DNA from: Flavobacteriales bacterium
GTDB taxonomy: Bacteria; Bacteroidota; Bacteroidia; Flavobacteriales_E; Vicingaceae
NCBI GenBank assembly: GCA_905339165.1
Contig: CAJPFH010000038.1
Span: forward strand, 1-56,677
Reading direction: 5' to 3'
DNA: 56,677 bases
The notes under the pieces are model-generated. The model did no database searches. It worked only from the letters and a program-made list of their open reading frames with translations, and was not told where the DNA came from. Shown one piece after another: positions 27,581-35,359 of this stretch (the first letter of the stretch is position 1; every line of letters starts with the position of its first letter). Both the position numbers and the translations under genes were made by a program.

Positions 27581-28102
27581 TTAGTTAACCACAATGGCTA
27601 ACGATTCTAAACTGCTGTTTACCTTTAAATTGTATTTTTCTACGTTGGTTTTACTTAGTTCAAATTTTTGTTTATTGGTTTGCACAATAAAATTAATAGC
27701 GGCTCCCTCTTTGGTTAAACCCTCTTTTTCGGTAATGATGAGGGTACTGTTCTTTTTTACCTGTTTAATGGCGTTATTTAATTCGTCCGAGCGGTCCGGA
27801 GGGATAATTAAAATATGGCAATTTGAAATGGCTTTCGAATCGTTGAATTTAACTAATTCAATATCTTGGTTGGCTACTTTCTTGGTTTTAGCCATATTTT
27901 CAAGTTCTTTATACAGGGAACTTTCTCCAAGAACACCTACTATGAAATTGCCTTGGCGGTAGTTTTTTGGCCACTCAATGTACTTGGTAAAGTTGTAAAT
28001 AAACACCGATTTTATTTTTGCATTGGTATCGTAACCTGGTCCTTGCGGAGGAGTTGCCGAAACGAGGGTAAGAAAGGATATTATGTAAATAATTCTTTTC
28101 AC
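27581..28102 (-). CDS. YfiR family (DUF4154) periplasmic protein
   Basis: About 173 aa with a GTG start at 28102, chosen because a clean signal peptide (RIIYIISFLTLVSA) follows; an ATG at 28156 would add 18 hydrophobic residues and cannot be excluded. The mature protein has the YfiR pattern: KIKSVFIYNFTKYIEWP near residue 30, GVLGESSLYKEL, a central NCHILIIPPDRSDEL, LIITEKEGLTKEGAAINFI, and a SLESLAIVV end. In Pseudomonas YfiR binds and represses a diguanylate cyclase. Here the operon partner is a SpoIIE phosphatase. Confidence 0.82.
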   Translation of the reverse strand: MKRIIYIISFLTLVSATPPQGPGYDTNAKIKSVFIYNFTKYIEWPKNYRQGNFIVGVLGESSLYKELENMAKTKKVANQDIELVKFNDSKAISNCHILIIPPDRSDELNNAIKQVKKNSTLIITEKEGLTKEGAAINFIVQTNKQKFELSKTNVEKYNLKVNSSLESLAIVVN

Positions 28103-28180
28103 GAGGTTTTTCCAATTCAAAAAGTAGGCCAAAGTTAATAAACAATTAAAAAACAAGCATAGTAAAAGAGGCGGTTTTCA

Positions 28181-28510
28181 CTATTTCTTTTTTCCTTTTC
28201 CGTCTTGCCTTCCTCCACCACTCGATTTTTTAGAACCTCCTGCAAAAGCTTCTTTATTTCCTTGTTTTATTGTTTTATGGTATCTTCTTTTTGTAGCAAA
28301 AGTGGCAGTGGCATCATTATTTCTTTTCGAGGAGCCGGGGCGTCCGGAATTTATTCTAGGGCCTTTTTTTGATTTTCGTTTAAAGGCATCTTCATAGTCT
28401 ACCACACTGGGTTTGGTAGCTCGGTTCGAAGCGGCGGTTTTTCTGCGTTGAGCATTTGCCGCAGAAACTAAAAAAAGCAAGAATATAAAAAATAGAAATA
28501 CCCTTTTCAA
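28181..28510 (-). CDS. small exported, highly basic protein
   Basis: 109 aa. A clear signal peptide (about 1-20, ending ANAQ) is followed by a disordered, Lys/Arg/Gly/Ser-rich chain (RKSKKGPRINSGRPGSSKR, a KKSSGGGRQDGKGKKK tail). I know no function. The charge suggests binding to nucleic acid, lipopolysaccharide or peptidoglycan outside the cytoplasm. No partner gene overlaps it. Confidence 0.65.
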   Translation of the reverse strand: MKRVFLFFIFLLFLVSAANAQRRKTAASNRATKPSVVDYEDAFKRKSKKGPRINSGRPGSSKRNNDATATFATKRRYHKTIKQGNKEAFAGGSKKSSGGGRQDGKGKKK

Positions 28511-28574
28511 GAATTCAGCCTTTAAATAATAGGTGGTAAAAATATTAAAAAATAACCTGTTAAAAAATGCAGAT

Positions 28575-28599
28575 TATAAAATATGTGAAATATTTTATA
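28575..28599. terminator. AT-rich hairpin after ferritin
   Basis: A perfect 10-bp stem (TATAAAATAT/ATATTTTATA) with a 5-nt loop, 13 nt past the ferritin stop. There is no strong T-run on either strand, so this is a weak terminator candidate or an RNA-end stabiliser. Confidence 0.3.
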
Positions 28600-28611
28600 G
28601 TAAGATATGAA

Positions 28612-29130
28612 TCAGGCTGTTTTGGGGCTCGGAACCGGGGCGTTTGCCAAGGTTTGAATATCTCGGTCGAATAAGTAGAGACCTCCCTTATCGTTTCCAA
28701 TTAATTTTAACTTATCCATAATGGTTCTTGCCAAAGCTTCTTCTTCAATTTGTTCGGCTACATACCATTGCATAAAATGGTGGGTTGTATAATCTTTATC
28801 TTCAAGACAGGCTCCTACCACTTTGTTTATTTCTTTGGTTACGTTTATTTCGTGTTTTAGTAAACTCTCAAAAATATGAGAGAGAGACTGGAAAGAGGTG
28901 GGAGGTTGCTGAATAGAGGGGATTATCGCTTTTCCTCCACGTTCGTTTACATAATGAACTAGTTTAAGCATATGCATTCTTTCTTCGTCAGAATGGCGAT
29001 ACAAAAAAGAGGCTGCTCCGTTTAGTCCATTGTGTTCGGCCCATGATGCCATTGCTAAGTAAAACTGAGAAGAATCTGCTTCAAGTTTAATTTGATGGTT
29101 TAATGCGTTTTCAATTTTTTTCGATAACAT
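28612..29130 (-). CDS. ftnA: bacterial ferritin (FtnA type)
   Basis: 172 aa, a 24-mer iron-storage ferritin with a ferroxidase centre. Expected ligands are visible: Glu in KLEADSSQFYLAMASWAE (about 16-33), ESLLKHE and the DEERMHMLKLV segment around 48-58, and QWYVAEQIEEE around 125-135. The length and the closing helix match bacterial FtnA. A TAnnTTTG box lies about 35 nt upstream. It sits alone between the regulator gene and the basic-protein gene. Confidence 0.93.
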   Translation of the reverse strand: MLSKKIENALNHQIKLEADSSQFYLAMASWAEHNGLNGAASFLYRHSDEERMHMLKLVHYVNERGGKAIIPSIQQPPTSFQSLSHIFESLLKHEINVTKEINKVVGACLEDKDYTTHHFMQWYVAEQIEEEALARTIMDKLKLIGNDKGGLYLFDRDIQTLANAPVPSPKTA

Positions 29131-29164
29131 ATTTTTTCAATTTTTGTGTTTCAGTATAACGAAA

Positions 29165-29172
29165 CAAAGATA
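29165..29172 (-). promoter_or_regulatory. -7 box for ferritin
   Basis: The minus strand reads TATCTTTG, a full TAnnTTTG match, 35 nt upstream of the ferritin ATG. A TTG at 29188-29190 (minus strand) is closer than the usual 19-21 nt. Confidence 0.45.
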
Positions 29173-29179
29173 CTTGGTT

Positions 29180-29878
29180 TTAGTTTACAAGAAGTTTAAA
29201 TCCTTTTCCGTGTATGTTAATTATTTCTACTTGCGGGTCGGCTTTAAGGTATTTACGAAGTTTTGCGATGTACACATCCATGCTGCGGGCGTTGAAATAA
29301 CTGTCGTCTTCCCATATTTTTTTCAGGGCAAAAGTTCGGTCTAGAATGCCGTTTTGTGAGAGGCAAAGCAAACGGAGCAATTCATTTTCTTTCGAAGTTA
29401 ATTTTTGTTCGCTTTGAGATGTTTTTAAGAGTTGTTTATTGTAGTCGAAATGAAATTTACCTATTTCGAAAAGGGTTTGTTCTAGTTCTTTTGTTTGGTT
29501 TTGCGTGCGTTTTAGTAAGGCTTTAATGCGGTATAAAAGCTCTTCCATGCTAAAAGGCTTGGTAAGATAATCATCGGCTCCGGATTTGAAGCCTTCCAGT
29601 GTATCTTCTTTTAATGATTTAGCCGTTAAAAATAGAATAGGTATTTCTTCGTTATGTTTTCTAATTTCTTTTGCAAGGGTAAAACCATCTTTCAGAGGCA
29701 TCATTACATCGAAGATGCATAGATTGAAATTATTTTTAAAAAAGGCATCAAAGGCTTCTTGCCCATTTCGGGTAAGTGTGGTAGAATAACCTTTTAAAGA
29801 GAGGTATTCCGAAAGGAGCGTGCCGAGGTTTTGGTCGTCTTCAGCTAGTAGTATTTTTGATTTTGTTTCGTTTTCCAT
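29180..29878 (-). CDS. OmpR/PhoB-type response regulator
   Basis: 232 aa. Receiver domain (about 8-120) with acidic pocket EDD (14-16), phospho-acceptor Asp in CIFDVMMPLKDG (about residue 56), LTAKS and YLTKPF. The winged-helix DNA-binding domain follows (about 135-230; LTSKENELLRLL, SMDVYIAKLRKYLKADP). It follows the histidine kinase gene by 5 nt, so the two form a two-component system resembling Bacteroides RprX/RprY. Targets are unknown; ferritin is the next gene but has its own -7 box. Confidence 0.93.
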   Translation of the reverse strand: MENETKSKILLAEDDQNLGTLLSEYLSLKGYSTTLTRNGQEAFDAFFKNNFNLCIFDVMMPLKDGFTLAKEIRKHNEEIPILFLTAKSLKEDTLEGFKSGADDYLTKPFSMEELLYRIKALLKRTQNQTKELEQTLFEIGKFHFDYNKQLLKTSQSEQKLTSKENELLRLLCLSQNGILDRTFALKKIWEDDSYFNARSMDVYIAKLRKYLKADPQVEIINIHGKGFKLLVN

Positions 29879-29883
29879 GTTTA

Positions 29884-31464
29884 TTAGAGTTTAGAGGGTA
29901 ATATAATTTCAAAGCAACTTCCTTTGTTTACTTCGCTTTTAACCGTTATTTGTCCTTTGTGTTTTTCTACAATGGCTTTTACGTAGTTTAGGCCTAATCC
30001 GAATCCTTTTACATTGTGAATATTTCCGGTGGGAACGCGGTAAAATTTGTCAAATATTTTTTTTTGGTGTTCCTTGCTAATGCCTATGCCGTTGTCTTTA
30101 ACGGCAATTTTTAAATAATTGTTATGAGTAGTTGTTTCTACTACTATTTCGGGTGTTTTAATGGTGTATTTTATAGCGTTATCAATTAAATTAAAGAAAA
30201 GGTTTGTTATGTGTACTTTGTCAGCAGAAACCTTAGCGTTTTCTGCTAAAAAGCGTTTTTCTATTTTACCGCCTTTTACCTGAACTTGCAAGGATAGGCT
30301 ATTTATAATTTCTGTTAATACTTCGTGTATATTTAGTGTTTCAAAATGCAGTTTAAAATCGGGTTTATCCCATAGAGCACTTTTTAGTACATTTTCTACC
30401 ATCATGGCCAGGCGTTTATTCTCGTCTTTTATCATATTCAGGTAATTTGTTCGAAAAGAACTGTTGTTACTTATTTCAGGGTCGGAAAGGGCTTCGGCAG
30501 CCAATGATATGGTGGAGATAGGGGTTTTTAATTCGTGTGTCATGTTATTTATAAAATCGTTTTTAATAATGCTTAATTTTTTTTGTTTCAGTATGGTAAG
30601 TATGGTATAGGTAAACGAAGCAATGACAAACAACATAATTATTACGGAAGAAGCAAGAATAAGCCCCATTGATTTTAAAAGGTAGCTTTTTTGTTTCGGA
30701 AAATAAATGCTCAAAAAATGGGGTTTTTCTATAATGTCCGATGGGTACAATTTCATGTTGTACGATAGGGTTTGAAATTTTTCGAGTTGGTTTTTATGCA
30801 ATTCAAACAAAGGGTTGCCGTAATAGTCGAACACATTGTAATCGTATGGAGTGTTTATGCCAGCCAATAACAATTCGTTTTTTAGCAGAGAATCCAATAA
30901 ATCTTTGTTAAGTCTTTCTTTTATAGGTTTAATGTTTTCGGGTTCGTACATTTTTTCCACTAAATCGCTGATGAGATTGCTTCGTTTTTCTTTTTGCAAC
31001 AGATATACGCTATCGTTAATGGTAGCGGTAATACTATTGTGGTTGTACGCATTTAGGTTTAGTTTAAAGTCGTAGCTGTTTTTTCCGATTTTGCTGTTGC
31101 CTTCAATACTTTGTGAAATTATTTTTTTTGACGAGTCAAGCGTTTTTCCTTCCACCACTTTTATTTCCATATCTTCATCACGGAATGTTTTTATGGTATC
31201 GTAGAATAGGGTATTGCCAATAATGGGATTGTCTAGTGCATTCATTTTTTCCCATTGCTCATTAGAAACAGACTGGATATGCTGCATGGTTTCTATTTTT
31301 TCTAACTTGTTGGAAACCTGAAAAAGAACAAATGTTACTTTTCTGTAAAACTCATCTTCGCGAAGTGTAATAGCATTTTTAATCCAGTATAATTGTATAA
31401 ATACCAACCCAAGAAGTGCCGCAGAAATGATAACAATTAAAATGCTGATGTAGTTTTTCTTCAT
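29884..31464 (-). CDS. sensor histidine kinase (RprX-like)
   Basis: 526 aa from the ATG at 31464; a TTG three codons upstream is rejected. TM1 at about 5-26, a periplasmic sensor of about 240 residues without a recognised fold, and TM2 near 263-288. No HAMP domain follows; the chain goes straight to the dimerisation domain with the H-box FINNMTHELKTPISTISL. ATPase motifs: N-box LIDNAIKYT, G1 VKDNGIGIS, G2 GFGLGLNYVKAI. It would phosphorylate the regulator encoded 5 nt downstream. Confidence 0.93.
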   Translation of the reverse strand: MKKNYISILIVIISAALLGLVFIQLYWIKNAITLREDEFYRKVTFVLFQVSNKLEKIETMQHIQSVSNEQWEKMNALDNPIIGNTLFYDTIKTFRDEDMEIKVVEGKTLDSSKKIISQSIEGNSKIGKNSYDFKLNLNAYNHNSITATINDSVYLLQKEKRSNLISDLVEKMYEPENIKPIKERLNKDLLDSLLKNELLLAGINTPYDYNVFDYYGNPLFELHKNQLEKFQTLSYNMKLYPSDIIEKPHFLSIYFPKQKSYLLKSMGLILASSVIIMLFVIASFTYTILTILKQKKLSIIKNDFINNMTHELKTPISTISLAAEALSDPEISNNSSFRTNYLNMIKDENKRLAMMVENVLKSALWDKPDFKLHFETLNIHEVLTEIINSLSLQVQVKGGKIEKRFLAENAKVSADKVHITNLFFNLIDNAIKYTIKTPEIVVETTTHNNYLKIAVKDNGIGISKEHQKKIFDKFYRVPTGNIHNVKGFGLGLNYVKAIVEKHKGQITVKSEVNKGSCFEIILPSKL

Positions 31465-31470
31465 TTTATA

Positions 31471-31504
31471 CAAAGGTAGTTGTGTCGGTTTTAATGGCAG
31501 GCAA
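31471..31504 (-). promoter_or_regulatory. promoter for the histidine kinase/regulator pair
   Basis: On the minus strand TTG (31504-31502) is followed after 23 nt by TACCTTTG (31478-31471). The box ends 6 nt before the ATG at 31464, so the mRNA would have almost no leader. Confidence 0.45.
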
Positions 31505-31548
31505 CTTAACTTTTTTTAACACTTATTATATTTCTGTTAACAGGTAAT

Positions 31549-31681
31549 ACTGCAATTTGAAAGGATATTTGCAGTGTAATTAGATTAGGTTTAGTTACAC
31601 ATTGTTTTTTCATGTTTTCTCACTTTCTGTGAGAATTGTTTTGTGCAAAGGAGATACTTTTAATAAGTATCTCCTTTTTTT
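31549..31681 (+). ncRNA. candidate structured small RNA with terminator
   Basis: Three hairpins stand in series on the + strand in a 287-nt gap: ACTGCAA/TTGCAGT (31549-31575), TCTCAC/GTGAGA (31618-31634), and a 13-bp stem starting AAAGGAGATACTT (31647-31677) that runs into seven T. No protein gene precedes this terminator on the + strand for several kb. A 5' end near 31540 is possible (TATATTTC at 31527-31534 is an imperfect -7 box). The alternative is a leader element for the dehydrogenase gene at 31752. Confidence 0.3.
31647..31681 (+). terminator. strong intrinsic terminator-like hairpin
   Basis: A perfect 13-bp stem with a TTAAT loop is followed by T7 (31675-31681). It lies upstream of the dehydrogenase gene and downstream of no + strand protein gene. 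Confidence 0.7.
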
Positions 31682-31751
31682 ATGTTGTTTGATTTTAGTA
31701 AAATAAGCCACACAAGTTTTATTATTAATTTTATCGAAATTACTTTTATTT

Positions 31752-33194
31752 ATGCAGCAAATTAAAAATTACATTAATGGGCAGTTGCTCGATTCGGTGA
31801 GTGGAAAGAAATTAGAAAATTACAATCCGGCTACGGGAGAAGTATATTCATTTTTGCCCGATTCCAATGAAAAAGATGTGGAAATAGCTGTGCAAGCTGC
31901 TCTGCAAGCCTTTCCTGCGTGGTCGGTGGCTGGCATAGAAAAGCGGTCGAATATTCTATTGAAAATAGCCGATTTAATTGAACAAAATTTAGAAAAATTT
32001 GCCTTAGCCGAAACGAACGATAACGGAAAGCCTCTTTGGCTTTCAAGAAAAGTTGATATCCCAAGAGCTTCAAGCAACTTTAGATTTTATGCAACAGCCA
32101 TTCTTCACCATTCAACCGAAACACATTATTTAGAGAGTAATGCATTAAACTATACATTACGTTCGCCCATTGGTGTAGCAGGATGCATTTCTCCATGGAA
32201 TTTGCCCTTGTATTTATTTACATGGAAAATAGCTCCGGCCTTAGCTACCGGCAATTGTGTAGTTGCAAAACCCTCTGAAATTACTCCTATGACAGCCTTT
32301 TTGCTTTCCGAAATATGCATAGAGGCAGGCTTGCCTGCAGGTGTACTAAACATTGTGCATGGATTAGGTCATAAAGTAGGAGCCGCCATAAGTGGGCATC
32401 CGCAAATACCGGTAATTTCTTTTACCGGAGGCACCTCTACCGGAGCACAAATAGCATCGGTAGCAGCTCCAATGTTTAAAAAAATGTCGTTGGAATTGGG
32501 CGGTAAAAATCCGAATATCCTTTTCTCTGACTGCAATTTTGAAGCGGCTTTAAGTACTACCGTTCAATCCTCTTTTGCTAATCAGGGACAAATTTGTTTA
32601 TGTGGTTCTAGAATATTTGTGGAGAGACCACTTTATGAAAAATTTAAAAATGTGTTTGTGCAAAAGGTTTCCGAGATGCAGGTGGGCGACCCGCTTTTAG
32701 ACGAAAGTAAATTAGGTGCCGTAGTATCCAAACAGCACATGGAAAAAGTATTATCATACATTGAATTGGCAAAGCATGAAGGAGGTCTCATTTTGTGTGG
32801 AGGCCAGCAAACTTCTTTTACTGGCCGATGCGAAAAGGGTTGGTTTATCAAGCCTACTGTAATAGAAGGATTGCCCTTTAACTGCCGTACGAATCAAGAG
32901 GAAATTTTTGGGCCTGTGGTTACCATTATGCCTTTTGATACAGAAGAAGAGGTGCTTATGTACGCTAATTCTACCAAGTATGGATTGGCTGCTACATTGT
33001 GGACAAACAATCTTACCCGAGCACACCGTATGGCTGAAAAATTACACTCCGGTATAGTATGGATTAATTGCTGGTTATTACGCGATTTGAGAACTCCATT
33101 TGGCGGAGTTAAAAACTCGGGTGTGGGAAGAGAGGGAGGTTTCGAAGCCATAGAGTTTTTTACGGAACCTAAAAATGTATGCATTAAATTATAA
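31752..33194 (+). CDS. aldehyde dehydrogenase, 2-aminomuconate/2-hydroxymuconate semialdehyde type
   Basis: 480 aa, a complete NAD-dependent aldehyde dehydrogenase. Catalytic Cys282 lies in NQGQICLCGSR, the general base Glu248 in SLELGGKNP, Asn150 in SPWNLP, and the cofactor loop in FTGGTSTGAQI. The NQGQICLC and WINCWLLRDLRTPFGGVKNSGVGREGG segments are typical of the ALDH8A1/AMSDH/HMSDH branch, which oxidises semialdehydes from aromatic ring cleavage. With 3-hydroxyanthranilate dioxygenase and ACMSD at 50.5-52.1 kb, a role converting 2-aminomuconate semialdehyde to 2-aminomuconate is likely. It has no operon partner here and ends at a terminator. Confidence 0.88.
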   Translation: MQQIKNYINGQLLDSVSGKKLENYNPATGEVYSFLPDSNEKDVEIAVQAALQAFPAWSVAGIEKRSNILLKIADLIEQNLEKFALAETNDNGKPLWLSRKVDIPRASSNFRFYATAILHHSTETHYLESNALNYTLRSPIGVAGCISPWNLPLYLFTWKIAPALATGNCVVAKPSEITPMTAFLLSEICIEAGLPAGVLNIVHGLGHKVGAAISGHPQIPVISFTGGTSTGAQIASVAAPMFKKMSLELGGKNPNILFSDCNFEAALSTTVQSSFANQGQICLCGSRIFVERPLYEKFKNVFVQKVSEMQVGDPLLDESKLGAVVSKQHMEKVLSYIELAKHEGGLILCGGQQTSFTGRCEKGWFIKPTVIEGLPFNCRTNQEEIFGPVVTIMPFDTEEEVLMYANSTKYGLAATLWTNNLTRAHRMAEKLHSGIVWINCWLLRDLRTPFGGVKNSGVGREGGFEAIEFFTEPKNVCIKL

Positions 33195-33225
33195 AAAAAA
33201 AGGCGGTGTTCTCCGCCCTTTTTTT
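33193..33225. terminator. bidirectional terminator between convergent genes
   Basis: GGCGG/CCGCC stem (33202-33217) flanked by A9 on the left and T7 on the right. It can stop the dehydrogenase transcript (+) and the type A cargo transcript (-). Confidence 0.75.
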
Positions 33226-33242
33226 ATAGCTCTTTATATGAG

Positions 33243-34286
33243 TTATTCTATTCGTAGTTTTATCGTTTTCAAACTCTCCGAATTTTCTATAGTAATAAAA
33301 TAGATACCGCTTTTTAGTTGCTCTGTTTCTATGGTAAAAGTATTGTTTCCTGCATTTAATGTTCCGCTAAACACGGTACTTACTTTTTGTCCGAGTATAT
33401 TTTTTAAAAGAATGTGGGCTGTATTGCTTTTTGAGGAATAAAAGCTCAATTGAGTGTGTTGGTTTGCAGGATTCGGAAACAAAGAGATATTATGAAACGC
33501 ACCATTCTCTGTTACTGAAGCTCCCGCATTAAGAGGATACTTGCAGTAAGCCATATTACTTTGCGTTCCATTTAATGTCGAATTAATAATACGAAGTATG
33601 GGGTATTTGCTGGTACCGGGTTCATAAAACGAATAAATGGTAGAAGAAATATTAACCGGCCCGAAGCCCGGGATATTAGCCGAAGCATTTTCTGTGGTAA
33701 CAACTCTTAGTACATTGCTTAAGGTTACAGAAAATGGAAGCATTAGTGTTCCATGTCCATCTCCTTGCACATTAACAGAACCGCTAATAGCGGCAGTTAA
33801 TGGGGTTCCTAATACGGTATAGTGCAGGGTTCCGGAATAATTATCATTAAAACTGGTGCTGTAGGTAAATGGAAACTGCATTATTTTTTCGTCATTGATA
33901 TCCCATTCAATAACCGATGAACCGGTGTATGGATTTACAAATACATACCCTTTGTTTATCATTTCATTGCTATTGGCTGTGTAATAGGTAATGTTTTTCC
34001 CTGCTGAAGTATCGGCAAATTGAGAACTTCCGAAATAAACAGGCCCCTGTGGGGTTAAGGCCGGGTTTACAATATAAATGGTTTCTGTGGGCACAGCATA
34101 TCCTTTTAAGGTGGAAAAATCCCATGTGATGTTAGCTCCACTGCCTCCCGGATTAGCCAAGGAATCGGCCACATAGTAGGTGTAAGTTTCGCCAATAGAG
34201 GGTACCATATTGGCATTGGTAAGTGTAGGTTGTGCCTGTAAACTTATGCCGGTAATCAATCCTAAAAAAAGTAAGAATTTGTTCAT
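33243..34286 (-). CDS. secreted protein with type A T9SS C-terminal domain
   Basis: 347 aa. Signal peptide to about residue 18 (SLQAQP). The body (about 25-260) is beta-rich and opens GETYTYYVADS; I do not recognise its function. The last 75 residues are a type A sorting domain: ISLFPNPANQHTQLSFYSS, LLKNILGQKVSTVF, GIYFITIENSESLKTIKLRIE. Expected to be exported by T9SS and anchored through modified LPS. It is monocistronic, convergent with the dehydrogenase. Confidence 0.87.
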   Translation of the reverse strand: MNKFLLFLGLITGISLQAQPTLTNANMVPSIGETYTYYVADSLANPGGSGANITWDFSTLKGYAVPTETIYIVNPALTPQGPVYFGSSQFADTSAGKNITYYTANSNEMINKGYVFVNPYTGSSVIEWDINDEKIMQFPFTYSTSFNDNYSGTLHYTVLGTPLTAAISGSVNVQGDGHGTLMLPFSVTLSNVLRVVTTENASANIPGFGPVNISSTIYSFYEPGTSKYPILRIINSTLNGTQSNMAYCKYPLNAGASVTENGAFHNISLFPNPANQHTQLSFYSSKSNTAHILLKNILGQKVSTVFSGTLNAGNNTFTIETEQLKSGIYFITIENSESLKTIKLRIE

Positions 34287-34327
34287 ATAGATGTATTTTA
34301 AAGTGTACGAAAAGAGAAACGAAGATA

Positions 34328-34618
34328 CTAAAAGTATTCTTCTTTTAAAAATTCTTCGTAGGGCATAAGATTGGCGATGGCCTGAAGCTGCATATACTTG
34401 TTGTGAAAGGCTGCATCTGATTTTATTTTTTTAAGTTGATTGATTCTGTACCTGTCAAAATTTTTTAATGCCAAACGATGTTGGGGAGTAATTTCAATGT
34501 TATTGAATTCCATGTCTCGTAAATCGTTAATAGTGGTAATTCCAAGTAGCGATTTGCTCGAACTTCTTCTTAAAATATCATTGAGATACTTATCGTTTGT
34601 ATTAAATCCGGATGTCAA
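34328..34618 (-). CDS. conserved-looking 96-aa hypothetical protein, TTG start
   Basis: 96 aa, mostly helical and charged, with no signal peptide or membrane segment. The start is TTG at 34618 because no ATG lies near and a TAACTTTG box sits just upstream. Segments such as SLLGITTINDLRDMEFNNIEITPQHRLALKNFDRY look constrained and argue for a real cytoplasmic protein. Function unknown. Confidence 0.6.
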   Translation of the reverse strand: MTSGFNTNDKYLNDILRRSSSKSLLGITTINDLRDMEFNNIEITPQHRLALKNFDRYRINQLKKIKSDAAFHNKYMQLQAIANLMPYEEFLKEEYF

Positions 34619-34638
34619 AATTTCTAATATATTGTTGG

Positions 34639-34646
34639 CAAAGTTA
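34639..34646 (-). promoter_or_regulatory. -7 box before the 96-aa gene
   Basis: The minus strand reads TAACTTTG, 20 nt before the TTG start at 34618. It supports that start. No clear -33 element. Confidence 0.4.
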
Positions 34647-34741
34647 ACTTATTTCTCTTGTACGTTAATTTTGACGAATGGTTTTATGTTAACAAATTGC
34701 TGTTTATTAATGACGATAAAAAGAGTCCTTCAGTTGCTTTA

Positions 34742-35359
34742 CTAAAGCACAATGAGTAGTTGCCAAAAAAGCCCAATCAAAAAACCTGCATACACTTGTT
34801 TTGGGTTATGAGCTTTTAACAATATTCTTGAAGCACCAACGAAACCAGATACAATGATGGTTAAGAGAATGAATAGGAGCATATCGGTTTGAAGTTTATG
34901 ACTGATGCAGATAAGAGTTCCGCATAATCCTCCCATACCAATCATGTGTGCACTTAATTTCCAAAAAAAGTTAATAATTAGTGCAGTAAGTACAGAGGCG
35001 GCAGCACCTATCATAAATAAAAATACTAAGGCAGGCACATACACATCTTTGAGTAGATAGAGAGTTAGTAGATAAAATATGATTGTTCCGATGTAAGGTA
35101 ATGTTCTTTCTTTTTGGTTTTCCATTTTAATACTCGTAATCATTCCTTTCCAAAGCAAAAATGAGCTAATTACCACAGGCATTAAAATGGTGTTAAGTAT
35201 TATTAGCAAATAAATGGCATTTTTAAGTTCCGGGTGTATAGTGTAGTTCAGATAGGTGTTGGAATGAAAGATAAATGCAATACCTATGAGGGGAATAAAA
35301 ATGGGGTGAAACAGTACAGAAAAGAGTTTTGCCAGTCCTCCGATAAAAATTCTAATCAT
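34742..35359 (-). CDS. PAP2-like integral membrane protein with altered active site
   Basis: 205 aa with about six TM helices. The three PAP2 phosphatase motifs can be aligned but are changed: KX6RP appears as KMENQKERT (about 79-87), PSGH as LSAH near 134-137, and SRX5HX3D as SRILLKAHNPKQ (about 176-187), where the last Asp is Gln. Lys, Arg, both His and the SR pair remain. It may be a weak or non-catalytic lipid-phosphatase relative. The first codon overlaps the rpoN stop by 4 nt, so the two are coupled. Confidence 0.7.
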   Translation of the reverse strand: MIRIFIGGLAKLFSVLFHPIFIPLIGIAFIFHSNTYLNYTIHPELKNAIYLLIILNTILMPVVISSFLLWKGMITSIKMENQKERTLPYIGTIIFYLLTLYLLKDVYVPALVFLFMIGAAASVLTALIINFFWKLSAHMIGMGGLCGTLICISHKLQTDMLLFILLTIIVSGFVGASRILLKAHNPKQVYAGFLIGLFWQLLIVL

